A stretch of 33,335 bases of DNA from an uncultured Gemmatimonadota bacterium (GTDB lineage Bacteria > Latescibacterota > UBA2968 > UBA8231): assembly GCA_903893785.1 (NCBI GenBank), contig CAITNQ010000174.1, positions 1 through 33,335 on the forward strand. Reading direction: 5' to 3'. Positions 1 to 7,146 of this stretch are shown one piece after another. The translations under genes were made by a program, and so were the position numbers. Every line of letters begins with the position of its first letter. Position 1 is the stretch's first letter. The notes beneath the pieces are model-generated. The model was given only the letters and a program-made list of their open reading frames with translations, was not told where the DNA came from and ran no database searches.

Positions 1-372
1 GGTGCTTCCTGCCCTTCTTGGGCTTGCGTGCGGCCGGGTCTTCGCCGTCGCCTTCGCCGGCGCTCGCGGCGAGACTGCCACCTTGGACATCCCTGCTGAC
101 GTCCTGCCGGCGGCGGTGCTTCCTGCCCTTCTTGGGCTTGCGTGCGGCCGGATCCTCGCCGTCGCCTTCGCCGGCGCTCGCGGCGAGATTTCCACCTTGG
201 ACACCCCTGCTGGCGTCCTGCCGGCGGCGATGCTTCCTGCCCTTCTTGGGCTTGCCTTCGGCCGGGTCTTCGCCGTCGCCTTCGCCGGCGCTCGCTGCAG
301 TATTGTCGCCCCGGACATCCCTGGCGGCGTCCTGCCGGCGGCGGTGCTTCCTGCCCTTATTGGGCTTGCCTG
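1..372. repeat. 114-bp tandem repeat (three full units plus a degenerate one)
   Basis: Units begin at 1, 115, 229 and 343 with the shared start GGTGCTTCCTGCCCTTCTTG (GATG in the third). The period is exactly 114 bp, which is 38 codons and keeps the minus-strand frame. The first two units are nearly identical; the third differs more, and the fourth matches only over its first 30 or so bases. Identity rises toward the window edge, so the array probably continues to the left. The near-identity of the edge copies suggests recent unit duplication or gene conversion. Confidence 0.9.
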
Positions 373-793
373 CAGTCGGGCTGCTGGCGCTGTCGGCGGG
401 CGCCGCGTCGAGGGATGCCTGGGCGCTGCCGGTTTGAGCCTGCCGTTGGCGTCCGTCGGTGCCGGGGTCATCGGGGCTCGGTGCCCTGCCCTCAACCTGC
501 CGGCCGCCGCGCGGCGCAGTCAGCGCCAGGCCTGCCAGCCGACGGGCATCACCGCGAACCTCGGGCCCGACGCTCGCGGTGGGAGCCGGCGCCGGGGCGC
601 TCGGTTCGCCATTGTTGGCCGCTTGGGCCGGCGCGGGTGGGGTGGCGACGGGCACGGCCTGGCTGGCCCCCGCCAACCGGTCGCCGCGTCCTGGCGACGC
701 TCCCTTGCTCCCCCGGCCGGCGGGCGTTTCGCCCTCCGGACAGCCCCGGCAGTAGCGCCCGCTCTTGCGGTGACGCCCACAGCATTTGGCCAT
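1..793 (-). CDS. Repeat protein with N-terminal Cys cluster (partial, 3' end off window)
   Basis: I do not recognise this family. The frame is open from an ATG at 793-791 to the left edge (264 codons, no stop), so the C-terminus is missing. The N-terminus carries Cys4, Cys5, Cys15 and Cys18 in a basic context (CC-x9-C-x2-C, with His8 between), which could hold a metal. Residues about 20-140 are low-complexity Ala/Pro/Gly/Arg. From about residue 144 a 38-residue unit repeats in tandem: a basic part (KPKKGRKHRRRQD), a Gly/Ser part, then an acidic part (AGEGDGEDPA). No signal peptide or membrane segment is visible. It lies 38 bp downstream of btuC on the same strand, with AGGG just before the ATG, so it is probably the last gene of that operon. 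A nucleic-acid-binding or metal-related role is possible but only inferred. The frame is real because the repeats keep it open and give a coherent charged period; the opposite-strand ORFs here are shadows. Confidence 0.7.
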   Translation of the reverse strand, partial: MAKCCGRHRKSGRYCRGCPEGETPAGRGSKGASPGRGDRLAGASQAVPVATPPAPAQAANNGEPSAPAPAPTASVGPEVRGDARRLAGLALTAPRGGRQVEGRAPSPDDPGTDGRQRQAQTGSAQASLDAAPADSASSPTAGKPNKGRKHRRRQDAARDVRGDNTAASAGEGDGEDPAEGKPKKGRKHRRRQDASRGVQGGNLAASAGEGDGEDPAARKPKKGRKHRRRQDVSRDVQGGSLAASAGEGDGEDPAARKPKKGRKH

Positions 794-831
794 GATTCCC
801 TGTGCGGTCCCGGTCAGTGACGTGCGTCGGC

Positions 832-1854
832 TCAGGACAACAACTGGCCCCGGCTGCCCAGCAAATACAGGAAAAAGGGCGCGCCCAACAGGGCGGTGAC
901 CACGCCCAGTGGCACCTCTGCCGGTGCCGCCAGGGAACGCGCCAGGCAGTCGGCCACGACCAGCAGCAGCGCTCCGGCCAGGGCTGAGGCGGGCAATAGA
1001 CGGCGATGGTCCGGCCCGACAACCAGGCGCACACAGTGGGGCACCACCAGGCCGACGAAGCCCACGACCCCACTGACGGCGACGGCCGCGGCGGCCAGCA
1101 GCGACGAAGCCACCAGCAACACTCGCTTGACGCGTTCGACATCGACGCCGAGATGCCGTGCGTCCTCTTCGCCCTGCAGGATGACGTTCAAGTCGCGGGC
1201 GTAGTAGTGGACGACCAGCATGCCCAGCGCGATCTGCGGCCACGCCAGGCGTACGTGGTCCCAGCGGCGCGACGACAGGCTGCCCATCAACCAGAACATG
1301 AGTCGGTGCAGATCGTCGCCGCTGGCGATGGCCAGATAGGAGGTGGCGGCGCCGGCCAGCGAGCTGACGGCCACTCCGGTCAGCAGCACCAGACCCACCG
1401 GTAGGCGGCCACCGCGGGAGGACACCGCATAGACCACGCTGGTAATCAGCAGCGCGCCGACGAAGGCACAGACCCCTAGACCATTGATGCCCAGGACCCA
1501 GAAGTCCAAGGACAAGAAGGCGGCGACCGAGGCCCCCAGGGCGGCCCCTGCCGATACCCCGACCAAGTAAGGGTCAGCCATCGGGTTGCGGAACAGCCCC
1601 TGCATGACCGTGCCGCTTTGGGCCAGTGCGGCGCCCACCAACCCGGCCAGGAGGATGCGCGGCAGGCGGATGTCGACCACAATGGCCCGCGCCGCCGCGT
1701 CTGGCTGGCCAGCGCCCAGCCCCAGGGCGTGCCAGACCGCGGTCACCGGCACCCCGGCCGGGCCTATGCTCAGCGCTACCGCCGAGGCCAAGGCCCAAGC
1801 CGCGCCCAGGGCCAACAACACCAGGGGCAACGAGGCGCGCCGGCCGTGGTTCAC
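832..1854 (-). CDS. btuC: Cobalamin-type ABC transporter permease (FecCD/BtuC family)
   Basis: The 340-residue integral membrane protein would form the inner-membrane channel of a corrinoid importer as a dimer with the ATPase. Family hallmarks are visible: LRNP-type motif at about residues 86-97 (QGLFRNPMADPY), followed by the GVSAGAALGA glycine stretch, the VGFVGLVVPH motif in the last third, and the ending PLGVVTALLGAPFFLYLL. Length and about ten hydrophobic segments fit FecCD permeases. The start is a GTG at 1854-1852 that overlaps the btuF stop (GTGA, 4 nt), implying translational coupling. The same family also carries siderophore and haem permeases; the assignment to cobalamin rests on the neighbouring BtuF-like binding protein. 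The fold and transporter role are secure, the substrate is inferred. Confidence 0.9.
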   Translation of the reverse strand: MNHGRRASLPLVLLALGAAWALASAVALSIGPAGVPVTAVWHALGLGAGQPDAAARAIVVDIRLPRILLAGLVGAALAQSGTVMQGLFRNPMADPYLVGVSAGAALGASVAAFLSLDFWVLGINGLGVCAFVGALLITSVVYAVSSRGGRLPVGLVLLTGVAVSSLAGAATSYLAIASGDDLHRLMFWLMGSLSSRRWDHVRLAWPQIALGMLVVHYYARDLNVILQGEEDARHLGVDVERVKRVLLVASSLLAAAAVAVSGVVGFVGLVVPHCVRLVVGPDHRRLLPASALAGALLLVVADCLARSLAAPAEVPLGVVTALLGAPFFLYLLGSRGQLLS

Positions 1855-2768
1855 GGCTGGCCCGCCGTCTCCGGGTGCAGGAAGGCGGCTACCTGTTCCA
1901 GCGCGTCGAGCACCCTCGGGCCCGGGCGGTTCAGCAGGTCACCATCGACGCTGCAGATGCGCCCCTGCTGGACCGCGGGCACCGACTGCCAGCCCGGCGT
2001 CTGGCGCAGGCGCGCCACCTCCGCGGCCAGCGCCTCCGGGCCGCCCTGGTGTGCCGAGGTGACCACCACTTCCGGGGCCCAGGCGACCAGCGTCTCCAGG
2101 CTTACCTGGGGCCATGCGCCAGGAGCCTGCCGGCCCAGGTTGTCGCCGCCGGCTAGTGACAGCACGTCGTCGATCAGGGTGGAGTCACCGGCGGTGAAAA
2201 TGGGTTCGCCCCAGTAAGCCCACAGGACTTTGACGCGCGGCTTGCCTTGGACCCGCGCCCGGACCCGCTCGAGGCGCTGACGCAGAACGGCGTCCAGGCG
2301 CGCCGCGCTGTCCTCCACGGCGCACAGCGCCCCGACGCGCCGCACGGCGGCGAGGAGTTGGTTGACCGACTGAATGTCCAGGGCGAATACCGGGATCCCC
2401 GTGCGCCGCAGCGTCTCCAGCCCCTCCGGGTCATTGCCCCGCGCGGCCAGGATCAGGTCGGGATGGAGGCCTGCTACGGCCTCGGCGCTGAGCGAGTTGT
2501 AGTCGGCGACCTGGGGCAACAACCGCGCTGCCGGCGGCCAGTTGCAGTAACGCGTGACCCCCACGACGCGCGGTCCCAACCCCAGCGCGTAAAGAAGCTC
2601 GGTGTTGCTCGGCGCCAGCGACACGATACGCTGCGGTGGGGCCTGCAGGTCGACGGTGCGCCCAAGGTCGTCGGGCAAGGGCAGGGACTGGCCGGCGCTG
2701 GCCATGGCCAGCAGGACGGTTACCAACAGACCGCTGCGGCGTCGGCGCCGCCCTAGTGCCGTGCTCAT
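1851..2768 (-). CDS. btuF: Cobalamin-binding periplasmic protein (BtuF family)
   Basis: This 305-residue solute-binding protein would capture corrinoids in the periplasm and hand them to BtuC. The N-terminus is basic (five arginines) and followed by a hydrophobic core ending near ASAGQS, which is a signal peptide. The mature part has the PBP_2 features of cobalamin-binding proteins: RIVSLAPSNTELLYALGLG, then VVGVTRYCNWP, and later AYWGEPIFTAGDSTLIDDVL and a GPRVLDALE segment. There is no lipobox cysteine at the signal end, so it is probably soluble rather than lipid-anchored. It begins 4 bp after the btuD stop (GGACCTGATTCC before the ATG) and overlaps btuC, so the three genes are one transcript. 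The RYCNWP segment is typical of B12-binding rather than siderophore-binding members. Confidence 0.9.
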   Translation of the reverse strand: MSTALGRRRRRSGLLVTVLLAMASAGQSLPLPDDLGRTVDLQAPPQRIVSLAPSNTELLYALGLGPRVVGVTRYCNWPPAARLLPQVADYNSLSAEAVAGLHPDLILAARGNDPEGLETLRRTGIPVFALDIQSVNQLLAAVRRVGALCAVEDSAARLDAVLRQRLERVRARVQGKPRVKVLWAYWGEPIFTAGDSTLIDDVLSLAGGDNLGRQAPGAWPQVSLETLVAWAPEVVVTSAHQGGPEALAAEVARLRQTPGWQSVPAVQQGRICSVDGDLLNRPGPRVLDALEQVAAFLHPETAGQP

Positions 2769-2772
2769 GGAA

Positions 2773-3588
2773 TCAGGTCCTTTCGGCAGGACGGTGTCGG
2801 CGCGTGCGGCGTGACAACGGGATAACGCGTGGCAGGCCGTCGGTGGCTCCGGCTTCGATGCGCACCGGCAGCCGGTACACCTCGCTGATCAATGCTTCGG
2901 TGAGCACGGCTGCGGGCGGACCGCAGGCGCGGGCCCGGCCGTCATCCATCAGCAGCAGGCGGTCGCAGTACGCGCCGGCGAAGTTCAGGTCGTGGGTAAC
3001 GCAGACCAGCGTCAGCCCCTGTTCCTCGTTCAGTTGCGCCATCAGGTCGAACACCTCGACTTGATGATTGATGTCAAGGTGATTGGAGGGTTCGTCCAGC
3101 AACAGGATGCGTGGCGTCTGGGCCAGCGCGCGGGCTACGATCACCCGTTGGCGCTCGCCGCCCGACAGCTCCAAGACGCTCCGACTGGCGAGGTGGTCCA
3201 TACCCGTCAGGCGCAGGGCCGTATCCACCGCCTCCAGGTCGGCTCGTCGGGGCCCGTGGAAACGGTCCAGGTAGGCGTGCCTGCCCATGGCAACCACCTC
3301 GCGCACGGCGAAATCGAAGCCTCCGGCGGTCTCCTGCGGCACCACGCCCAGCAGTTGCGCTACCTGGCGACGGCTCAGGCTGCGGATGTCGCGTCCCTGC
3401 ACCTCGACGCGGCCGGCCAACACCGGGACGACGCCGGTGATTGCCCGGATGAGTGTGCTTTTGCCGCACCCATTCGGCCCGATGAGGCCCAGGAATTCGC
3501 CTTCGCCGACGTCGAGGTCGATGCCGCGAATGACCGGTTGGTCTGGATGATACCCGGCGTGGACGCGCTGGAGGCGCAGCATGGTCAT
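2773..3588 (-). CDS. btuD: Cobalamin-type ABC transporter ATP-binding protein
   Basis: The 271-residue cytoplasmic ATPase would power the BtuC permease. Walker A is GPNGCGKST at residues 37-45, the Q-loop glutamine is Gln85 (VPQET), the signature is LSGGE at 141-145, Walker B is ILLLDEP at 161-167 with Glu166 as the general base, and the H-loop histidine is His199 (VTHD). This is the usual FepC/BtuD layout. The C-terminal 20 residues are Arg-rich and extend past the normal fold. It is the first gene of the importer operon, preceded by a candidate promoter at 3736-3764. Two closely spaced ATGs (codons 1 and 3) are possible starts and neither has a strong Shine-Dalgarno site. ATPase activity is well supported; the substrate is inferred from btuF. 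Confidence 0.9.
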   Translation of the reverse strand: MTMLRLQRVHAGYHPDQPVIRGIDLDVGEGEFLGLIGPNGCGKSTLIRAITGVVPVLAGRVEVQGRDIRSLSRRQVAQLLGVVPQETAGGFDFAVREVVAMGRHAYLDRFHGPRRADLEAVDTALRLTGMDHLASRSVLELSGGERQRVIVARALAQTPRILLLDEPSNHLDINHQVEVFDLMAQLNEEQGLTLVCVTHDLNFAGAYCDRLLLMDDGRARACGPPAAVLTEALISEVYRLPVRIEAGATDGLPRVIPLSRRTRRHRPAERT

Positions 3589-3690
3589 CGTCGGCAGGTG
3601 CCGATGGACGATCCCCGCAAGCCACGCAATGGTATGTACTGCAACGAGTTCCGCCTTTTTCCTAGGTCGCCAGCCGTCGCCGCGCCGCGC

Positions 3691-3724
3691 CTGCTCCCGG
3701 GCAGCGGCGTGGGATCGGGAGCAG
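3691..3724 (-). other. Leader hairpin upstream of btuD
   Basis: CTGCTCCCG at 3691-3699 is exactly complementary to CGGGAGCAG at 3716-3724, giving a 9-bp GC-rich stem with a 16-nt loop. There is no T-tract on either side, so it is a poor intrinsic terminator for the upstream TPR gene. If the promoter at 3736-3764 is used, the hairpin lies at the very start of the btuD transcript and could be a 5'-UTR structure. Confidence 0.4.
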
Positions 3725-3735
3725 CGCGCGGCCCG

Positions 3736-3764
3736 AATATAGCCGGGGCAGCAGGCCCGGGCAA
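3736..3764 (-). promoter_or_regulatory. Candidate sigma70 promoter of the btuDFC operon
   Basis: On the minus strand TTGCCC (3764-3759) is followed after 17 bp by TATATT (3741-3736): four of six matches to the -35 and five of six to the -10 consensus, in an otherwise GC-saturated region. Transcription would start near 3729, giving a leader of about 140 nt before the btuD ATG. The site sits 25 bp downstream of the TPR gene's stop, so the operon probably has its own promoter. Judged by eye only. Confidence 0.45.
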
Positions 3765-3788
3765 ACCGGCGGATGGCCGCGGGGCGGC

Positions 3789-5090
3789 TCAGTCCAAACG
3801 CCGACGGACCTCGCGCAGGCGCTCCTGCAGCGACGCATAGGGCGCGCTGAGGTTGAGCCGCAGGTACATGCGGGCGGCCTCTTCATAATAACTGAGCGCC
3901 TGTAGCAGGTCGGCGCGCTCACACTGCTCGCCGGCAGCGGAAAACACGCGCCCGAGCACCTCTGCCGCCCGGGCCTGGCCTAAGGCCTGGCGGTGCTCGC
4001 GGCAGGTCTCCCTGGCTGGGCGGGCTAAGGTCACGGCCGCAGTCAGGTGAGTATGGGGATCCTCTTGCCCCAGAGCCAGATGAATCTCGGCTAGGGACAC
4101 CGTCGCCTCGGCGGCGGCGACCGGCGAGACACCGGTCGCCAACAGGTCGACGGCGGCCTGGCAGGCCGCCAGTGCTTCGTGCAGACGCGCCGAACCCTCG
4201 TGGGCAGCTAGGGCCACCAACGCCCGGCTCAGGCGCAGGTGCACCTGGCCCCGCCGCTCGGCTTCGGTTTCGGCGGGCAGCAGGTCCAGCGCCTGGTGGT
4301 AGTGTTCCAGGGAGCGCATAAGGGCGTCGACTCCCTCGAATCGGGCCAGTTCCAGGTCCACATCGCCCAGGGCGCGGAGCGCGATGGCCTGCTCAACGCC
4401 CGAACCAGCGGCTTCGGCCAGGGCCCTGGCCCGTTCGTAACAGTCGCGGGCCAACTCCAAATGGTCCGGACCGGCCTCGGCCAGGCCAGCGTAGGCGTCC
4501 CCCAATGACATGCAGATAGCACTGCCGCGGGCGGCGTCGGTCTGCTGCTCGTAGAAGACCAGGGCCTCCTCCAGCAACGGGATTGCCTGCCGGAACAACT
4601 CCGGTTCGCCGCCGGCCAGTTCGGCGTACGCCAGTCCCATGTTGTTCATCAGGATCGCCGTGCCTTCGGACTGACCGCGTTGCCGGTACTCGGCCAGGGC
4701 CTGCTCGTAAAGGCGCAGGGCACGGCGGCAGTGGGGGCCGCCCTGGCCCTGCGACAGGCCGTGGAAGGCCCCGGCCAGGCGCGCTAAGTCACCGGCCCCG
4801 CGCTCCGGCTGTCGCTGGACCCACGCATCCACCTGTCGCAGAACCTGGGCCACCGCGTCGCCTGCCCCGGACGCTAGCAGGGCCTCGAGATGCTCGTCGA
4901 GCAGGGACAGGAAAGTGTCGATGTCCTGGCAGGCCTGCAGCTGACGCAGCACCGCCGGGGCGTCGAACGGCGGCGGCGGTGCTGCGGCCGCGGCGTCGGG
5001 CGGGTCGGCCACCAAGGGCTCGACCATCACCAGGGCGGGCGAGGGGGCGGCGGTTTCCGGGCGGCGCCGGAACCAGGTGCTGATCTTCAT
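3789..5090 (-). CDS. TPR-like repeat protein
   Basis: The 433-residue protein starts with a short basic segment (MKISTWFRRR), has an Ala/Pro-rich linker to about residue 45 and then is almost entirely alpha-helical. Helix pairs of tetratricopeptide type recur, for example AILMNNMGLAYAELAGG, AICMSLGDAYAGLAEAG, AIALRALGDVDLELA and ATVSLAEIHLALGQ, each followed by a segment of the (A)xxxYExAL type. Such repeats are protein-protein scaffolds; no enzymatic domain, signal peptide or membrane segment is visible. It lies 66 bp downstream of the outer-membrane protein gene on the same strand and may be co-transcribed. The partner is unknown. Repeat units are somewhat longer and more regular than classical 34-residue TPRs, similar to those in bacterial tetratricopeptide proteins of signalling systems. 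Confidence 0.75.
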   Translation of the reverse strand: MKISTWFRRRPETAAPSPALVMVEPLVADPPDAAAAAPPPPFDAPAVLRQLQACQDIDTFLSLLDEHLEALLASGAGDAVAQVLRQVDAWVQRQPERGAGDLARLAGAFHGLSQGQGGPHCRRALRLYEQALAEYRQRGQSEGTAILMNNMGLAYAELAGGEPELFRQAIPLLEEALVFYEQQTDAARGSAICMSLGDAYAGLAEAGPDHLELARDCYERARALAEAAGSGVEQAIALRALGDVDLELARFEGVDALMRSLEHYHQALDLLPAETEAERRGQVHLRLSRALVALAAHEGSARLHEALAACQAAVDLLATGVSPVAAAEATVSLAEIHLALGQEDPHTHLTAAVTLARPARETCREHRQALGQARAAEVLGRVFSAAGEQCERADLLQALSYYEEAARMYLRLNLSAPYASLQERLREVRRRLD

Positions 5091-5156
5091 GGCGGCAAGC
5101 CCCTGCAGGAGCGGGTTCGGGCGAGGCGCAGGTAACGGCGGGAGGTGAGTGCCAGC

Positions 5157-5801
5157 CTAGAAGCGCGCGCAGACGCCGACGCTGAGCTCGTTGTAACGCA
5201 CGGTGCGGTCGCGCGCCAACTCAATGCCAGTCTGGCTGGCAAGGGCGTCCTTGACCTGGTTGCCGACCACGCCTTTGACCGAGAAAACCATGTATTGGCG
5301 CACATCGGCCCGCAGGTCAAGGCGCTGGCCGAGAGCGTAGCGCACCCCACCGCCGTAGCTGAAGGCCGAGTTGGTCTGCAGCCCGGAAATGGCGTCAAAA
5401 GCCTGCCCAACCGCATCGTTGGCACTGGCCGGGGCCGTGACCTTGGCCTCGGTAAGGGTGATCGCGCCGAAGCCGACGCCGGCGAAGGGCCTGATCTGGC
5501 CCACGGGCAGGGTGACCATCATGCGGCCCTCGTAAAAGATGGCCGTGGTGGTCTGGCGATCGGCGGCTGTACCCCAGTCCACGACGCGATCCGGCCGCGC
5601 TACCAGCAGCGAGGTTTCGCCTCCCAACAGCCCGTCAGCCTTGCCCCAGCGCAGGCCGACCCCCTGGCCGCGCTCCAGGTTGGCGCTGGCGTCAAAGCCC
5701 ACCGTCGCCACGAAAGCGGACACTTCGGCCACTGCAGGTGCGGTTACTGCCAACGCCAGCACAGCGCTGGCCAGGACCGTGGACCGGAATCGCGCGACCA
5801 T
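5157..5801 (-). CDS. Small outer-membrane beta-barrel protein
   Basis: The 214-residue protein has a clear Sec signal peptide (MVARF, then a hydrophobic core, then an AVA-E type cleavage site at about residue 25). The mature part alternates polar and hydrophobic residues with many Gly/aromatic turns (PFAGVGFGAITLTEAK, SYGGGVRYALGQRLDLRADVRQ) and ends ELSVGVCARF, a C-terminal Phe typical of the Bam recognition signal. Length and pattern fit an eight-stranded OmpA/opacity-type barrel. The start has an ideal Shine-Dalgarno site: AAGGAG at 5814-5809, seven bases before the ATG. Function is not predictable; structural, adhesion or small-molecule roles are known for such barrels. It is the best evidence here for a Gram-negative envelope. 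Confidence 0.75.
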   Translation of the reverse strand: MVARFRSTVLASAVLALAVTAPAVAEVSAFVATVGFDASANLERGQGVGLRWGKADGLLGGETSLLVARPDRVVDWGTAADRQTTTAIFYEGRMMVTLPVGQIRPFAGVGFGAITLTEAKVTAPASANDAVGQAFDAISGLQTNSAFSYGGGVRYALGQRLDLRADVRQYMVFSVKGVVGNQVKDALASQTGIELARDRTVRYNELSVGVCARF

Positions 5802-5960
5802 GGTCTAGCTCCTTGAAAACAATGGGTTTATCCGTGCATGTGCGAAGCATAACAAAGGCCGCCGACGAATGCAAGCGGGTGGCGCCGCGCGGGTTGGCCC
5901 CGGGCGCTCAGGAGGCTTCTGAAGCGGTCCCGCGGCCGTGATGCCGCGGTTGGCCGCGAC

Positions 5961-7103
5961 TCAGACGTGGTCTAGCGGCGGCACGAACAGCGGCACCGGC
6001 AGCAGCCCGTCAAGACGCGCCGCCGGGCCGCCGGCAAAGGCCTCACCGGCCGGATGCAGACCGAAAAACAGCGTCACCATATCACGGTCGCTCAGGCGCA
6101 CCCGCCGCAGACCCCCCGGGCCCAATCGGAGCGTGGCGCGCTGACGGCTGTCGGCCATGGCGAACTCTATCGTGCCGCAGGCGCCCAGGCGCCGGCACCG
6201 GCGCTTCAGCACTGGCCCCAGCTGCGCCACCAGCGCTGCCAGATCAAGGATCCGCACCATGCCATCGGCCTCGACGTGCCAGTAACTGGCCACCGGGCGC
6301 AGCAGGGCCAGGTCCGGCCCATGGGGCCCGACCACCGCCCGGAGGCTGGCCACCTCGTGGCGCGCCATCAGCTGGCGAACCATGGACAGCACCAGGGCCG
6401 GGTCGCCGCCGAATTCGTCGAGGCGTTCGTACGGGTGGGCCTGGTGCGCTGGCCCGCCCAGGACCACGTAAGCGAAGCGCCCGGCGTCGCGGCATCCCCA
6501 TGCCTCGCGACTGGTCCGCTCGAAGCGATGGCGCAGGTCTGCCAGGCTGCGTTCGGTGCCGTAGGGGCGCTGGCGTTCCAGCCCCCAGATAAGGCTGCGG
6601 GTGGCCGCGTCCCAGCGCAGGCGCCGGAGGGGCAGATCCATGTCCGCCGCGTCGGCGTGCCCCAGGCTGCGCGGGGTGAGGGTGAAGGTGGTGCGCTGAC
6701 CGCCGTTCTCCCATCCGCACCACCCGTAACGCTGGCGGTCGCCGCCCAAGATGGACAGCGGGAATCCCAGGTCCCGCATGTGCGTCTCGGCGGCGGCCAG
6801 CAATGCAGTCATGATGCCTTCCCCGCGCCGTTCGGGATGGGCTGCCACGCCGCCGACACCCCCCGCCCACACGGTCACGCCGTCCAGGCGCAGGCCCACC
6901 GGATGCACGGCCAGGTGGCCCACGAGGGCGCCCGCGTCGTACAGCACGAGGCTGCGTCCCATGTGTTCGGCGTCCGGACGATACAGGTGGGGGTACTGGC
7001 CATGCATGATCAGCGTGCCAGTCTGTCCGGGCCGGAAAACCCTGTCAATGAAATCCATGACCGCGGCAAACTCGCCGCGGGTTGCTGGGCGGGGGGCGTC
7101 CAT
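5961..7103 (-). CDS. Eis-type GNAT family N-acetyltransferase
   Basis: The 380-residue protein resembles the COG4552/Eis group: an N-terminal GNAT domain, a second diverged GNAT-like domain, and a C-terminal SCP2-like domain. Acetyl-CoA binding motif A is visible as VGGVAAHPERRGEGIMTALL at about residues 83-102, with the RRGEGI pyrophosphate loop at 92-97. QRYGWCGWEN at about 124-133 matches the YxxxGF-type segment of the family. Members transfer an acetyl group from acetyl-CoA to amines, such as aminoglycosides in Eis itself, but most have unknown substrates. It lies 43 bp downstream of the DapA-like gene, with TGGAG six bases before the ATG, so it is probably the last gene of the sugar-related operon. 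Behind its stop (5930-5958) there are short GC inverted repeats without a T-tract. Confidence 0.8.
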   Translation of the reverse strand: MDAPRPATRGEFAAVMDFIDRVFRPGQTGTLIMHGQYPHLYRPDAEHMGRSLVLYDAGALVGHLAVHPVGLRLDGVTVWAGGVGGVAAHPERRGEGIMTALLAAAETHMRDLGFPLSILGGDRQRYGWCGWENGGQRTTFTLTPRSLGHADAADMDLPLRRLRWDAATRSLIWGLERQRPYGTERSLADLRHRFERTSREAWGCRDAGRFAYVVLGGPAHQAHPYERLDEFGGDPALVLSMVRQLMARHEVASLRAVVGPHGPDLALLRPVASYWHVEADGMVRILDLAALVAQLGPVLKRRCRRLGACGTIEFAMADSRQRATLRLGPGGLRRVRLSDRDMVTLFFGLHPAGEAFAGGPAARLDGLLPVPLFVPPLDHV

Positions 7104-7146
7104 GGGGTCTCCAGTCAGCGAGGCAGCATCGGCGCAGACCCTGACA

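Noticed and set aside
2..820. Long plus-strand ORF over the 114-bp repeats
   Set aside because: It is antisense to the charged repeat protein; its translation is an Ala/Leu/Pro-rich shadow with no domain, and the minus frame has a proper start and Shine-Dalgarno site.
3589..3788. Classical cobalamin riboswitch upstream of btuD
   Set aside because: Only loose matches to B12-box-like text; the conserved core and the required length are not seen. Left as a question for a covariance-model search.
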